A stretch of 64,000 bases of DNA from Bog-473 sp963850095 (GCA_963850095.1 CAWKJX010000011.1:67652-131651), one strand, 5' to 3'; positions 26,301 to 34,314 are shown, counted from the stretch's first letter. Program-made: numbers and translations. Notes: generated by a model not told the origin, from the letters alone.

Positions 26301-26959
26301 TCAACGACTTGGCCTCGAACTTCTACGGCGCCCTGATGATGTGGACCTGGTGGCAGAGGGGCGAGCTGGCCGGCATGGAAGGCACGTTCCGGGGAGTGAT
26401 CGCACAGACCCCGTCGGACTACCCGATGCTGTGGGCCGCGCTGTCGCTCATCTGCGCCGAAGCCGGGGATGTGGACAAGGCCATGGCGGAGCTGGCCGGA
26501 CTGGCCGCCATCGGCTGGGAGGCCGTGGCCAACGACCAGTCCGAGGGCGTGTCGCTCGCTTTGGCCGCCGCGGCCTGCTGGCGCATCGGGGCGCCTGCGG
26601 CCGGGCACGCGGCGAGGCTCTATGAGCAGATGCGCCGCTACGCGGGTACCGCCGTGGTGATCAGGGCCCCCGCGTCGGCCTGCGTCGGCCCGGCTGACCA
26701 CTATCTCGGGCTGCTGGCCACCGCCACGGGCGACCTGGCGCTGGCCGAGGTGCACTTCGAGGCAGCCCTGCGCCTGGCCCGGCGCATGCAGTCGCCCCCC
26801 TTCGTGGCGGCGGCCGAGGTGCAGTTGGCCCGCACGCTGCGGCACCGCGGCCGCGACGGCGAGGAGGAGCGGGTGGCCCATCTGTTGCGCAGTGCCGAGG
26901 AGGCTGCCGTCCACATGGGGTTGCACCGTCTGGCCAAGTTGGCGGCCGACCCCGGCTAG
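23321..26959 (+). CDS. Large SARP/BTAD-type transcriptional regulator with ATPase and TPR-like parts; three compensating frameshifts
   Basis: The open frame of 1212 codons encodes, in order, a SARP winged helix (~15-105, RVLGPVEISWAARVIDLGG), a bacterial transcriptional activation domain (~110-265), an AAA/STAND ATPase (~300-660, with VLLVVDELHWADQPTLLLLRH as Walker B) and a helical TPR/MalT-like half (~700-1200). Between ~24145 and ~24390 the reading frame is wrong: the residues expected for the ATPase start (GPLIGRGREWSLLHGLVD, then LLVEGDAGIGKTRLVAELAR with the P-loop) are found in the other two plus frames. Three one-base shifts, near 24150, 24275 and 24385, sum to zero. As sequenced, the protein lacks its P-loop. 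Sequencing error is the simplest reading. The regulator is probably pathway-specific, next to an ABC transporter and cNMP proteins. Confidence 0.8.
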   Translation: MSPEAPTTTAAAAGWEIRVLGPVEISWAARVIDLGGAKARALVARLLIDRNLVVPVDRIVDSLWANHEGDGAEIALRSTISRLRKRLREAGAPDDLIVTRHPGYALETAAEVTDVHRFEQLVSGARRQLAQHRPSECARLLGEGEGLWRGAAYSEVRDEPFARAEARRLEELLLSAIELRMDAGLTMGEHQALVGELETLTSAHPLRERLWSQRMLALYRSGRQAEALRVFQDLRSILVAELGIEPGHDVSWIEHAILNHDPALDYLVPPEAVRRRGARGRARSGRPHRVPRPRADLTERGAADRARTRVVVAAWTGGRRCAAATGGSCWWKATPASERHGWWRSWRVPSRAAARLVLWGRCDEDAVAPFQPFAEALGRYFQSLSADRIGEMPGWQLTELSRLVVRLQEYAPPLEEDAGDPESERFRFFEAVTATLNEMSAGRPVLLVVDELHWADQPTLLLLRHVLRNVDTASLGVIGMYVDTEVPPDHRLRFLLAERRGEHKVETVHLKGLSRDAVEELVAAGARAPADLVPQLFRLTDGNPLFLDELLRQIGYSEYAGTGTGQGEAPVPPNLAPPEAIRELVARRVSRLPEDVIYLLQAAAVAGPECEASIVAEAAELTPDQGLDAFDRAEESRLLRRIDEIGDRYAFNHALVRDAVYGELLRGRRVRYHHRIAVATERAHADTLDLYVNELAHHYYMGAAMGDADKAIDYCIAAGERALRLLAFEDAVGHFGRSLEVAEKFGARDQAARCDALLALAEAQNRAGLAVDADASFEEAAALARSLGDAERLATAALRAGPLSYIGIVGANAEQIGLLEEARAVLPEEDSHLRAMVTARLGLVLVYATGVPGRGVLKRSLALNTDAIAMARRLGDRPALGYALNARMHALWGIDPAPERLATGTELGEIAREVGDELLALHGHVWRVRELLAQGDVDAVHEEIDRFDGRAIVPTHPLTASFSCNVAAMMAFVDGDFAKGEELGQRALEVAEGFNDLASNFYGALMMWTWWQRGELAGMEGTFRGVIAQTPSDYPMLWAALSLICAEAGDVDKAMAELAGLAAIGWEAVANDQSEGVSLALAAAACWRIGAPAAGHAARLYEQMRRYAGTAVVIRAPASACVGPADHYLGLLATATGDLALAEVHFEAALRLARRMQSPPFVAAAEVQLARTLRHRGRDGEEERVAHLLRSAEEAAVHMGLHRLAKLAADPG

Positions 26960-26968
26960 GCGATCACT

Positions 26969-27463
26969 TCACGATGCCGGGGGCCGGCCTCCTGCCCGCG
27001 GATCGAAGTCCGGATAGCGCGCCGCGTAGGCCGCCAGCCTGTCGTCCGCTTCGCGGATGCGCCGGCTCATGCCGGTCAGCAGCGCGTTGCGAAAGCCGGG
27101 GATGTCCATCATCGTCTCGAACTCCCGGGGCCCGATGATGAGGACGTCGAGTTCGGTGGCCGCCGTCACCGTGGCGCTGCGGGGCTTCGCCTCTATCGCG
27201 GCCAGTTCACCGAAGTAGTCGCCCTGTGAGCGCACGTTGACCACACGGCCGTCGCGGGTCACGGTGGCCGTGCCTTCCAGGATCACGAAGAGCTCCCGGC
27301 CCAGGCGCCCCTCGCGCAGGATCACCTCCCCGGCCTGCACGCGGAGGTGCTCGGCGATACGGGCCACCTCCGTGAGTTGCTCGGCCGTACAGGCCGCGAA
27401 CCACGGTACGGCTCGCAGGTGGGCTGTGCCCTCCATACCCGCGCCCTGGTCTTCGGCGTCCAT
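26969..27463 (-). CDS. Stand-alone cyclic-nucleotide-binding (CAP_ED) domain protein A
   Basis: A 164-residue protein made of one cNMP-binding beta-barrel (~20-130) and a short C-terminal helix (PGFRNALLTGMSRRIREAD). The phosphate-binding cassette FGELAAIEAKPRSAT retains Glu and Arg. There is no DNA-binding helix-turn-helix, so it is not a Crp-type regulator. The signature VLIIGPREFETMMDIPGFR is shared with its neighbour at 27580, so the two are tandem paralogues. It is convergent with the SARP-type gene (9-bp gap). ATG 27463 is used; ATG 27436 is an equally good start. Confidence 0.85.
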   Translation of the reverse strand: MDAEDQGAGMEGTAHLRAVPWFAACTAEQLTEVARIAEHLRVQAGEVILREGRLGRELFVILEGTATVTRDGRVVNVRSQGDYFGELAAIEAKPRSATVTAATELDVLIIGPREFETMMDIPGFRNALLTGMSRRIREADDRLAAYAARYPDFDPRAGGRPPAS

Positions 27464-27579
27464 CCTCCCACCGCCTTCTGTCGTGCGGCGGTTGCCCGCC
27501 TGGCGGCGAGGCTACGTGAGCACACGAGACCGGGGTGGAGGGTTAGGTCCGTGCGGTCGAGGAAGGGCCGAACGTCACG

Positions 27580-28059
27580 TCACCGATCGGGCGAAGGGAT
27601 TGGCGCGGGCGCTTCCAGCTGGGCGATGACCGCCGCCAGGCGCGCGTCCATGGCGTGGAGGCGGCTGGCCATGCTCTTGAGCAGCGCGTCCCGAAAACCC
27701 TGGATGTTCCCCATGGCGGCGAACTCCCGGGGCCCGATGATCAGGACGTCGAGATCCGAGAGGGCCGTCACGGTGGCGTTGCGGGGCCCAGGGTTCATGG
27801 CGGCCAGTTCCCCGAAGAAGTCGCCGGGGCCGAGGGCGTTGACCCGGCGGCCCTTTTGGGTGACCGCCACCCTGCCCGAGAGGATGAGGAAGAACTCCCG
27901 GCCGATGCGCCCTTCTCGCGCCAGCACCTCGCCTTCGCCCACCTGGACCCGCTCGGCCAGCCGGGCCACCTCCTCGAGCTGGGACCTGGTGCAGTCCCGC
28001 AACTGATCGACCTGCTTCAGCCGGTCGACGGTGGCCTCTCGTCCGAGGGTAGATACCAC
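27580..28059 (-). CDS. Stand-alone cyclic-nucleotide-binding (CAP_ED) domain protein B
   Basis: A 159-residue paralogue of the preceding protein, with the same layout: LKQVDQLRDCTRSQLEEVA at the N-terminus, cassette FGELAAMNPGPRNAT, and VLIIGPREFAAMGNIQGFR. Crp-type DNA-binding domain absent. GTG 28059 (VVSTLGREATVDRLK) is taken as start; the frame runs open further upstream through the tRNA region, which is not coding. Three 11-bp direct repeats lie 75-107 bp upstream. The role is probably ligand sensing for a partner protein; the partner is unknown. Confidence 0.83.
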   Translation of the reverse strand: MVSTLGREATVDRLKQVDQLRDCTRSQLEEVARLAERVQVGEGEVLAREGRIGREFFLILSGRVAVTQKGRRVNALGPGDFFGELAAMNPGPRNATVTALSDLDVLIIGPREFAAMGNIQGFRDALLKSMASRLHAMDARLAAVIAQLEAPAPIPSPDR

Positions 28060-28133
28060 TGCGCTACAACCTTCTTCCCAACCCGCCGGCGGCCCGTCCG
28101 CGTTGGCCCCGGGGCCACTATGAGCCGCGACCC

Positions 28134-28166
28134 TTGCAAGAGCGTTGCATGAGCGTTGCAGGGGCG
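28134..28166. repeat. Three contiguous 11-bp direct repeats upstream of cNMP protein B
   Basis: TTGCAAGAGCG, TTGCATGAGCG and TTGCAGGGGCG are head-to-tail with an exact 11-bp period, as in binding sites of OmpR/PhoB-type regulators or other proteins that contact one helix face. The location is upstream of GTG 28059 on the minus strand. Confidence 0.55.
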
Positions 28167-28337
28167 GGTCCAGTCGCCCGAACACTCCAGGTCCCGGGGC
28201 TGTTTCCAACGGAGCCTTCGCCGTTTGCCCTTCCGGCGGGATGCCATGATGGTGGGTAATGGGGTAACACGACCTCAGTTCCCAGGTACGGGAGGCTTGT
28301 GGGCCTCTCCACCTAGTGAGTCGTGAACGTCCAGTTC

Positions 28338-28413
28338 GCCTGGGTAGCTCAGTCGGTAGAGCAGCGCACTCGTAATGCGCAGGTCGTCGGTTCGAATCCG
28401 ACCTCAGGCTCCA
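28338..28413 (+). tRNA. tRNA-Thr (anticodon CGT)
   Basis: A full cloverleaf: acceptor GCCTGGG/CTCAGGC (one G-T pair), D arm GCTC/GAGC, anticodon stem GCGCA/TGCGC with loop CTCGTAA giving anticodon CGT (decodes ACG), T arm GTCGG-TTCGAAT-CCGAC, discriminator T and an encoded CCA at 28411-28413. Total 76 nt. A lower-GC gene follows immediately. Confidence 0.97.
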
Positions 28414-28577
28414 GAGAAACGATCCCGTCCGTGCCTGGGCCCGATTCGTCCCCCTTCGACCGGCAGATCGTGACTCAAGCCGGCGGCGGTCCGCCACGGC
28501 CATGGTCCGAGCCCAAGAGTGAGGTGAGGACCTTTTCCTATCAATTCCTCGCCGGAAATTGGCCGAGTAACAACTCT

Positions 28578-29927
28578 GTGGCGGAACAACGGACTGAGGT
28601 GGAGCCGCGGACACCGACTTGTCGTCTGGTCCGTAACGAGGCCGCTCTGATCACGGAGGTCGAGGAATCGATCGTCGAGATTTTGGGCTGGCGACCCGAC
28701 CAGATTCTGGGTTCACCTCCGACGGCCCTAGTCCATCCCGACGATCTGGCCAGAGCGGTCGGCGCCTGGTTTTCAATGATGAACGATCCTGGGTCGACGC
28801 AGACTTGGCGAGGACGCTTCCGCACGGCGGACGGTGGATGGTGTTGGATCGAGGCTCACAACACGAATCGCCTCGATGATCCGGAAGACCCTGGCATCTT
28901 CACTGTGATACGTCCTGCCGAGGCCGATTCGCTGGACCTTGAAGAAGAGCTTCGAGCCCGGGAAGAGCTGATTGCACGATTGACAGATGCGATGCCGGTT
29001 GGCGCGTTTCAAGTCGATCGGGACGGACGAATGCTCTTCACCAACGGGCGGCTGCACCACATACTGGGAACCCCTCCTGCCGGCGACCTGGCAAGCCAAT
29101 TCTCCGCGGTGGCCGATGACGACCGTCGCCAACTCAACGCTGCAGTCGAAGCAGCGTTGACAGGTCGCGAAGTCGACGGACTCGAGCTGCGATTTGGAGT
29201 CGCCGTGCCTCACCCGGACTTTGCCAGTACCAGGGTCTGCGAGGTGAGCCTGCGACCCCTCACCAACGGTGCGGGCTCGGTGTCGGGCGTCATCGGGACG
29301 TTGAGCGACGTCACTGAGAGTGTCGATCTCCGCCGAGAACTCGAACGGCGGGCATCGATCGACACGCTGACTGGCTGCCTGAATCGTGCCGCCATCTTCG
29401 AATCGCTCGACGTCGCCCTGCGGGCCAGCTACGGCGCAAAAGTTGGAGTTGCAGCAATTTTTGTCGACCTGGACCGATTCAAAGAGGTCAACGATCGCCT
29501 GGGTCATGCCGCGGGTGACCAGGCCCTGCTCAGCGCGGCCGAACGGATCCGCAGTGCCATCCGAACAGGTGATGTCCTCGGGCGCATAGGGGGCGACGAG
29601 TTCTTGGTGGTGTGCCCGACTGCCCCGTCGCCGGATGCGGCTGCCCTCGTGGCGCGACGCATCAGCGAATCGCTTCGAGCACCCTCCCCCTCTGTGGCAG
29701 ACCAGATAGAGCTCAGCGCCAGTGTCGGCGTGGCGTGGACCGATCGTCCCGATGAGTCACCGGATGCCTTGATCGCTCGAGCCGACGGTGCCATGTATCG
29801 ATCGAAGCTCGAAGATTCTGGCGCAATCGTGCTGGCGGAGTGCGCCCGGACCGCTGAGCACCCGGCGGAACGGTACGTTACGACCAGCGAGGCGAGGTCG
29901 CTCTCGGTCAGCCAACACCGTGTCTGA
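28578..29927 (+). CDS. PAS-PAS-GGDEF diguanylate cyclase
   Basis: About 449 residues from GTG 28578. Two PAS domains (~17-110, with WRPDQILGSPPTALVHPDDL, and ~135-240) precede a GGDEF domain (~265-425). The active-site motif GGDEF is intact at 338-342 and an inhibitory RxxD site (RTGD, 329-332) stands five residues before it, so c-di-GMP synthesis with product inhibition is expected. There are no membrane segments, so it is a soluble sensor of an unknown signal. The start is uncertain: GTG 28524 is an alternative. The gene is clearly less GC-rich than its surroundings and lies just downstream of tRNA-Thr, which hints at acquisition. Its 3' end overlaps the convergent AlkB-like gene by 20 bp. 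Confidence 0.88.
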   Translation: MAEQRTEVEPRTPTCRLVRNEAALITEVEESIVEILGWRPDQILGSPPTALVHPDDLARAVGAWFSMMNDPGSTQTWRGRFRTADGGWCWIEAHNTNRLDDPEDPGIFTVIRPAEADSLDLEEELRAREELIARLTDAMPVGAFQVDRDGRMLFTNGRLHHILGTPPAGDLASQFSAVADDDRRQLNAAVEAALTGREVDGLELRFGVAVPHPDFASTRVCEVSLRPLTNGAGSVSGVIGTLSDVTESVDLRRELERRASIDTLTGCLNRAAIFESLDVALRASYGAKVGVAAIFVDLDRFKEVNDRLGHAAGDQALLSAAERIRSAIRTGDVLGRIGGDEFLVVCPTAPSPDAAALVARRISESLRAPSPSVADQIELSASVGVAWTDRPDESPDALIARADGAMYRSKLEDSGAIVLAECARTAEHPAERYVTTSEARSLSVSQHRV

Positions 29928-30546
29928 ACACGATGCTCATCCGGGGTCCCGACGCCTTGACCTTGGGGACGCTGTGCTCGAAGCGGCGCTGCGCGCTGCC
30001 ACCGGTGACGAGCAGGTCGCCACGCCCGAGCCTGAACGGGAGCGACTTCCCGCCTCCCTGTGGGCGCAGTAGGAACGTGCGGGGATCACCGAGCGACACG
30101 AGCGCCACGACGGGATCCACGATTTCCGGGGGTATGCGGTCGCGGTGCCAGGCGACGCTGTCGGCGCCGTTGCGGTAGAGATTGATCCCCACCGAGTCGA
30201 ACCGGACTTGGTAGAGCGCGGACAGCGACGCCCGGGCGTCCTCGAGCCACTGGTACCCGACCGCGGTCGGCTCGTCGATCCTCTGCCAGGAGGTCAGCCG
30301 TGGTTCGTCGACCTCCCGGTCGTACATCCAACGACGCCTCTGACTCCAGGCGACGTCTCGTAGCAGCTCCTCAAACGCTCGGTCCGAGCCCGACATCCAG
30401 CGCGGGCAGTAGTCCACCCAGGACTGGCCGTCGAGCTGGGTTCGTTCGAGGCCACGGAAGGACCCGTCGACCATGGTGCTCTGGTCGGCCCACAGCGACG
30501 GTTGCCAGGCGACGGCCGGTGCACTCGGAGAACTGCTCACACCCAC
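29908..30546 (-). CDS. AlkB-like 2-oxoglutarate/Fe(II) dioxygenase
   Basis: A 212-residue protein of the AlkB family, which removes alkyl groups from nucleic-acid bases by oxidation. The Fe(II) ligands are visible: HxD in NGADSVAWHRDRI and the distal His in RRFEHSVPKV, followed by the 2-oxoglutarate-binding Arg pair in GPRMSIVFRHG. The N-terminal nucleotide-recognition part contains QRIDEPTAVGYQWLEDA. Length matches AlkB (about 200-215). It probably acts in DNA or RNA alkylation repair, though ALKBH-type demethylation of other targets is possible. No Ada-type regulator is adjacent. Confidence 0.87.
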   Translation of the reverse strand: MGVSSSPSAPAVAWQPSLWADQSTMVDGSFRGLERTQLDGQSWVDYCPRWMSGSDRAFEELLRDVAWSQRRRWMYDREVDEPRLTSWQRIDEPTAVGYQWLEDARASLSALYQVRFDSVGINLYRNGADSVAWHRDRIPPEIVDPVVALVSLGDPRTFLLRPQGGGKSLPFRLGRGDLLVTGGSAQRRFEHSVPKVKASGPRMSIVFRHGVG

Positions 30547-30826
30547 CGTTGTACCGGTACGGCCTGTTCCGGCCGGTCGGAAAGATGCGCGAAAAGCCGG
30601 CCGTCACCGTGGGTCGCAAGAAATGCGTCGCCAAATGGGGCTCCTGAGCAACGAACGAGTCGGGAAACCTGTGGTGGGGCGGAAGGTAGACGGGCCCGGT
30701 GGCAGCACGATCGGCGGGGCCAGGGCGTGCGGCCTTCTTCAGATGGCGTCGATGACGTCGGCCACCCGGCTAGCTTCCCCTTGACGGTTTGCGCGGCAGT
30801 CGTGCCGAGCGCAGGAGGGGGCCTCG
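30547..30826. other. Intergenic, no gene recognised
   Basis: 280 bp between the AlkB-like gene and the secreted GH43-like gene. Short open frames exist on both strands, but none has a ribosome site plus protein-like composition. The promoters of the two divergent genes must lie here; no confident box was found. Confidence 0.5.
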
Positions 30827-32690
30827 ATGCGGCGCAGCACGAGTTGGGCAGTGGCAGGGACCACGGCAACCCTTCTTCTCCTGGCCATGCTGCCGGCCGT
30901 GGCGGCGACGGCAACATCTCATGCCGTGGCCGTGGCGCCCGCCTCGTCGCCCGCCTTCGTCCCCAACGCCGCATGCGGCACCGGGACGCCCGCGTACAAC
31001 TACGAGGGGAGCGGCGACGCGGCCGACCCCCAGGTCCTGTACTCGGGGGGCACCTACTACGCGTTCACGACCGGCAACGCCCTCGGCAACAACATCGCCG
31101 CCCTCGTCTCCACTTCGCCGGACTCGGGCTTCGGTCCCTACACGGGAGGGTGTTTCGGCTCCACCGCCCTGCCCGCCCCCTCCCCATGGGAGCAATCGAA
31201 CACGCAGACGTCGCCCGGCGTGTTCCAGTACGACGGGCACTGGGTGATGTTCTACGACGCCGCCCAGGCCGGGCACGCCAGCGACACCGGGTTCGACTGC
31301 CTCGCCGTGGCGACGGCGCCCTCTCTTTCTCCGACGCACGTGCAGTTCAGCGACGTCGCGGATGCTCCGTTCGAGTGCCAGTCGACCGGCTCCATCGACC
31401 CCCAGCCCTTCGTCGACCCGAGCACGGGTCTGGCCTATCTCGTCTGGAAGCAGAATGACGGCGGGTCGAGCGCGCCGGCTTACATTTGGTCGCAGCAGCT
31501 GAATTCGGCCGGTACCGGGTTTGCCGCCGGCTCGTCCCCGGTCCTGCTGCTCACGAACGACACCGTGGCCTATCCGTGGGAGACGACGGTCGAAGATCCG
31601 GCCATGGCGGCGGCGGGCGGTGGCTTCTACCTCCTCTTCTCGGCCGGCGTCTACACGAGCACCAGCTACTCGGAGGGCATCACCGCCTGTAGCGGCCCCG
31701 TGGGACCGTGCGGGGCGCAGAGCCAAATCCTCGGGTCGTACGGGGCGGCGCTCGGCCCGGGCGGTGGGTCGCTGTTCTCCGACGCGAGCGGAGGGTGGTG
31801 GATCGATTACGCGGCGTGGCTGGGCGGGTCGCCCGGCTGCACCAGCTACACGTGTGGTGCGGCACGACGGCTCTTCGTGGCACCCATCGATCTGCCCAGC
31901 GTGAACGGGGAGGTCCCCTGCAGCGCACCCACCGGCCCCTACGGCTACTTCATGGTCGCGTCCGACGGGGGGCTCTTCAACTACGGCAACCTGCCCTACT
32001 GCGGGTCCGAGGGAGGGCGGCCGCTGAACGAGCCCATCGTGGGCCTGGCGGCCACCCGTGACGGCGGCGGGTACTGGCTGGTCGCGTCCGACGGCGGCAT
32101 CTTCAACTACGGCGACGCCGGCTTCGACGGGTCAGCCGGGTCCCTGTCCCTGAACAGGCCCATCGTGGGCATGGCGGCCACCCCCGACGGCGGCGGGTAC
32201 TGGCTCGTCGCCTCCGACGGCGGCATCTTCAACTACGGAGACGCCGGGTTCTACGGCTCGACGGGGGGCAAGGCCCTGAACGCGCCCATCGTCGCCATGG
32301 CGGCCACGCGCCGACGGCCGGGGCTACTGGCTGGTCGCCAGCGACGGCGGAGTATTCAGCTTCGGGGACGCCTCCTTCTACGGCTCGACCGGCTCGCTCC
32401 GCCTCAACAAGCCCATCGTGGGCATGGCGGCCACCTCGGACGGAGGCGGCTACTGGTTGGTGGGAAGTGACGGCGGCATCTTCAACTACGGCGACGCGTC
32501 CTTCCACGGCTCGGCCGGCTCGCTCCCGCTCAACAAGCCCATCGTCGGTGCCGCGCCCACGGCAGACGGCGGTGGCTACTGGCTGGTGGCGAGCGATGGC
32601 GGCATCTTCAACTACGGCGATGCCGGGTTCTTCGGCTCGGCGGGGTCGCTCCACCTCGACAAGCCCGTCGTCGGCATGGCGGTCCCCTGA
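30827..32690 (+). CDS. Secreted GH43-like beta-propeller glycosidase with six C-terminal 42-residue repeats (one frameshift)
   Basis: ATG 30827 follows a strong CAGGAGG site. A signal peptide (~1-27, TTATLLLLAMLPAVAATA) leads into a five-bladed GH43-type domain (~45-365). The three acidic residues expected in the family are present: Asp in AADPQVLYSGG, Asp in GSIDPQPFVD, Glu in TVEDPAMAAAG, so an arabinanase/xylosidase-type activity is plausible. From 31943 six copies of a 42-residue unit follow (GYWLVASDGGIFNYGDA...LNKPIVGMAAT). A one-base shift near 32308 knocks repeats 4-6 out of frame; as read, translation would end at 32470, but the repeats resume cleanly in another frame until TGA 32690. 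Likely exported; repeats may bind the cell surface or polysaccharide. Confidence 0.8.
31943..32690 (+). repeat. Six tandem 126-bp coding repeats
   Basis: Units encode GYWLVASDGGIFNYGDAxF followed by xGSxGxxxLNxPIVGMAATxDGG. Copies 1-3 and 4-6 are in different frames because of the shift near 32308. The family is, to my knowledge, especially frequent in Acidimicrobiia and related actinobacteria. Confidence 0.85.
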
Positions 32691-32691
32691 T

Positions 32692-33573
32692 CTATCGCAC
32701 CAGCGCGGCCAGCCCGAGCCCCAGCGGTGCGAGAAGCCAGCCCCAGCGGACCGCCGCCACCACGACCTCGGACCGGTAGCCGTAGAGCACGGCGAGTTGC
32801 ACCGGCTGGAACGAGGGTGCGCTCAGACCACTCAGCACGGCCACCACGGCCAGCGCGGTGGAGCCCGCCAGACCGGCCACCAGGGCGAGCACGAGGTAGT
32901 AGGCCACCCGGAGGGCGGTCAACCAACCCCAGCGACGCCGGCGTGCTCCGACCGGGGTACCGAGAGGTTGTGGGGATGTATGACCAGCCCATAAAAAGGG
33001 CGGCTCCGGAGAACGCGAGCAGGGGACCGGCCAGGATGAGCACGTCCGCGGTCCAACCCGGGGCGGTCCCGACCAGGTGCAGGAGCAGGCCGACCAGCGA
33101 GGCCAGGAGCGGGGACTGGTCGACCCACGAGGTGGCTCGACGTCGACGGATGGGCGCGTCGCGTCGCATGAGGTGGACGGACGCGGCGCTCCAGGCCGAG
33201 GTGATGATGTTGGCCAGGACGGCGATCATGGTCCCGGTGGACCCGGCGAAGGCCGTGGCTGTCGGGACCACCCAGAAACTGCTGTTCGGGCTGACCGCCC
33301 CGCCCTCCAGCGCGGTTTCACCGGCACTGCGCCGACCGCGGCTCACCAGGGCGGCGCCGAACATCAGCCACAGACCGACGGAGAGCGCCCACCGGGCCGA
33401 CCGGCTGGCCCGATCGAGGTGAGGCGCCAGGCGGCGACCAGCGACAGCGTGGCCGAGGTGGCCAGAATCTGGACCCGCAGGACGACCGGCCAGACCCGTT
33501 GGACATGCCGGCCACCCTGCGCTGCACCGCAGCCGACCAGCTCTCCCGCCGCGAAGCGGATCAGGCTGAGCAC
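32692..33573 (-). pseudogene. Hypothetical multi-span membrane protein broken by two frameshifts
   Basis: No single frame covers this stretch, but three frames in succession read as membrane protein: GTG 33573 (LSLIRFAAGELVGCG, VQILATSATLSLVAAWRL), then from ~33425 SARWALSVGLWLMFGAALVS, MIAVLANIITSAWSAASVHL and SPLLASLVGLLLHLVGTAP, and from ~32955 LRVAYYLVLALVAGLAGSTA and LAPLGLGLAALVR. Repaired, it would be about 290 residues with 6-8 helices. I do not recognise the family. It is either a decaying gene or intact with assembly indels, as in neighbouring genes. Confidence 0.55.
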
Positions 33574-33633
33574 GCCGCGATCGTGCCTTGCTGGGCCTTC
33601 GCCGCTCCGAGAGAGCGTCCCGACGGCAGGCGA

Positions 33634-33639
33634 TAAGGT
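33634..33639 (+). promoter_or_regulatory. -10-like TAAGGT, 8 nt before ATG 33648
   Basis: TAAGGT, 8 nt, ATG. Candidate leaderless promoter for the CADD-like gene. Confidence 0.45.
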
Positions 33640-33647
33640 GCCGCCCC

Positions 33648-34308
33648 ATGCACACTCAACGGATCCACGAGGTGCTGGCAGAGGCGATTGTCGGGCGTCA
33701 CTTGCTCACGCACCCCTTTTATCGTCGCTGGGAAGCCGGCACCCTCTCCAAGGGTGAGTTGGCCGCCTACGCGGAGCAGTACCGGCACATAGAGCGCGCG
33801 CTGCCGGTGACCCTCGAGGCGATCGCGTCGGCCCTGCCGGAGGGGCGCGCCCGCGACCTGGTGGAGGCGAACCTGGCCGACGAGCTCGGGACACCCGAGC
33901 CCCACGCGGCTCTTGTTCGAGTCGTTCGCGGAGGCGGCCGGCGCCCGCTCGGACGCTCGTGCCACCCCCTCGACGGCCGCGCTGCTGGCGCTGGTGCGCA
34001 CGGCGGCGGCCACCGACCCCGCCCTGGCGTTGGCCATGGTGGCGGCCTACGAGGTCCAGGCGTCGGACATCGCGGCCTCCAAGTCGGACGGCCTGCGCCG
34101 GCACTACGGACTGGACGAGGAGGGCACCCGCTTCTGGGACGTCCATCGCACCCAGGAGATGGAGCACGCCGGGTGGTCGATGGAGGCACTGGCGGAGTTG
34201 GGCGCCGACCCGGACATCGTCCAGGCGGCCGCGACAGTCTCGGCTGACTCCTGGTGGCTGTTCCTGAGCGAGCGGGACGAGCTGGCGCCCGCAGCCATGA
34301 GCTGCTGA
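33648..34308 (+). CDS. CADD/PqqC-like diiron protein, candidate alternative pABA synthase (one frameshift)
   Basis: The repaired product is about 219 residues of the haem-oxygenase-like diiron fold (CADD/PqqC/TenA group). Frame 1 gives HPFYRRWEAGTLSKGELAAY, RALPVTLEAIASALPEG and EANLADELGTPEPH; a one-base shift at ~33905 is needed to continue with LFESFAEAAGARSDA, AAYEVQASDIAASKSDGLRR and DVHRTQEMEHAG. The acidic/His metal ligands (E..DE...H; E; H...E..H) are present, as are a Tyr (Y25) and a Lys (in ASKSDGL) at places corresponding to the self-sacrificed Tyr and Lys of Chlamydia CADD, which makes p-aminobenzoate. Folate genes lie 11 kb away. Function is inference; other members act in PQQ or thiamin metabolism. 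Confidence 0.7.
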
Positions 34309-34314
34309 CTCGGC

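Noticed and set aside
28338..28413. tRNA-Thr as the attachment site of an integrated element.
   Set aside because: No repeat of the tRNA 3' end, integrase or phage gene was seen downstream; only the GC shift of one gene supports it.
28323..28577. Continuous reading frame running from before tRNA-Thr into the GGDEF gene.
   Set aside because: The tRNA is complete and structured; the frame is simply open across it. The protein start is placed downstream at 28578 (or 28524).
31943..32690. Tandem repeats considered as a CRISPR or satellite array.
   Set aside because: The 126-bp units are coding, conserved at the protein level, and have no unique spacers.
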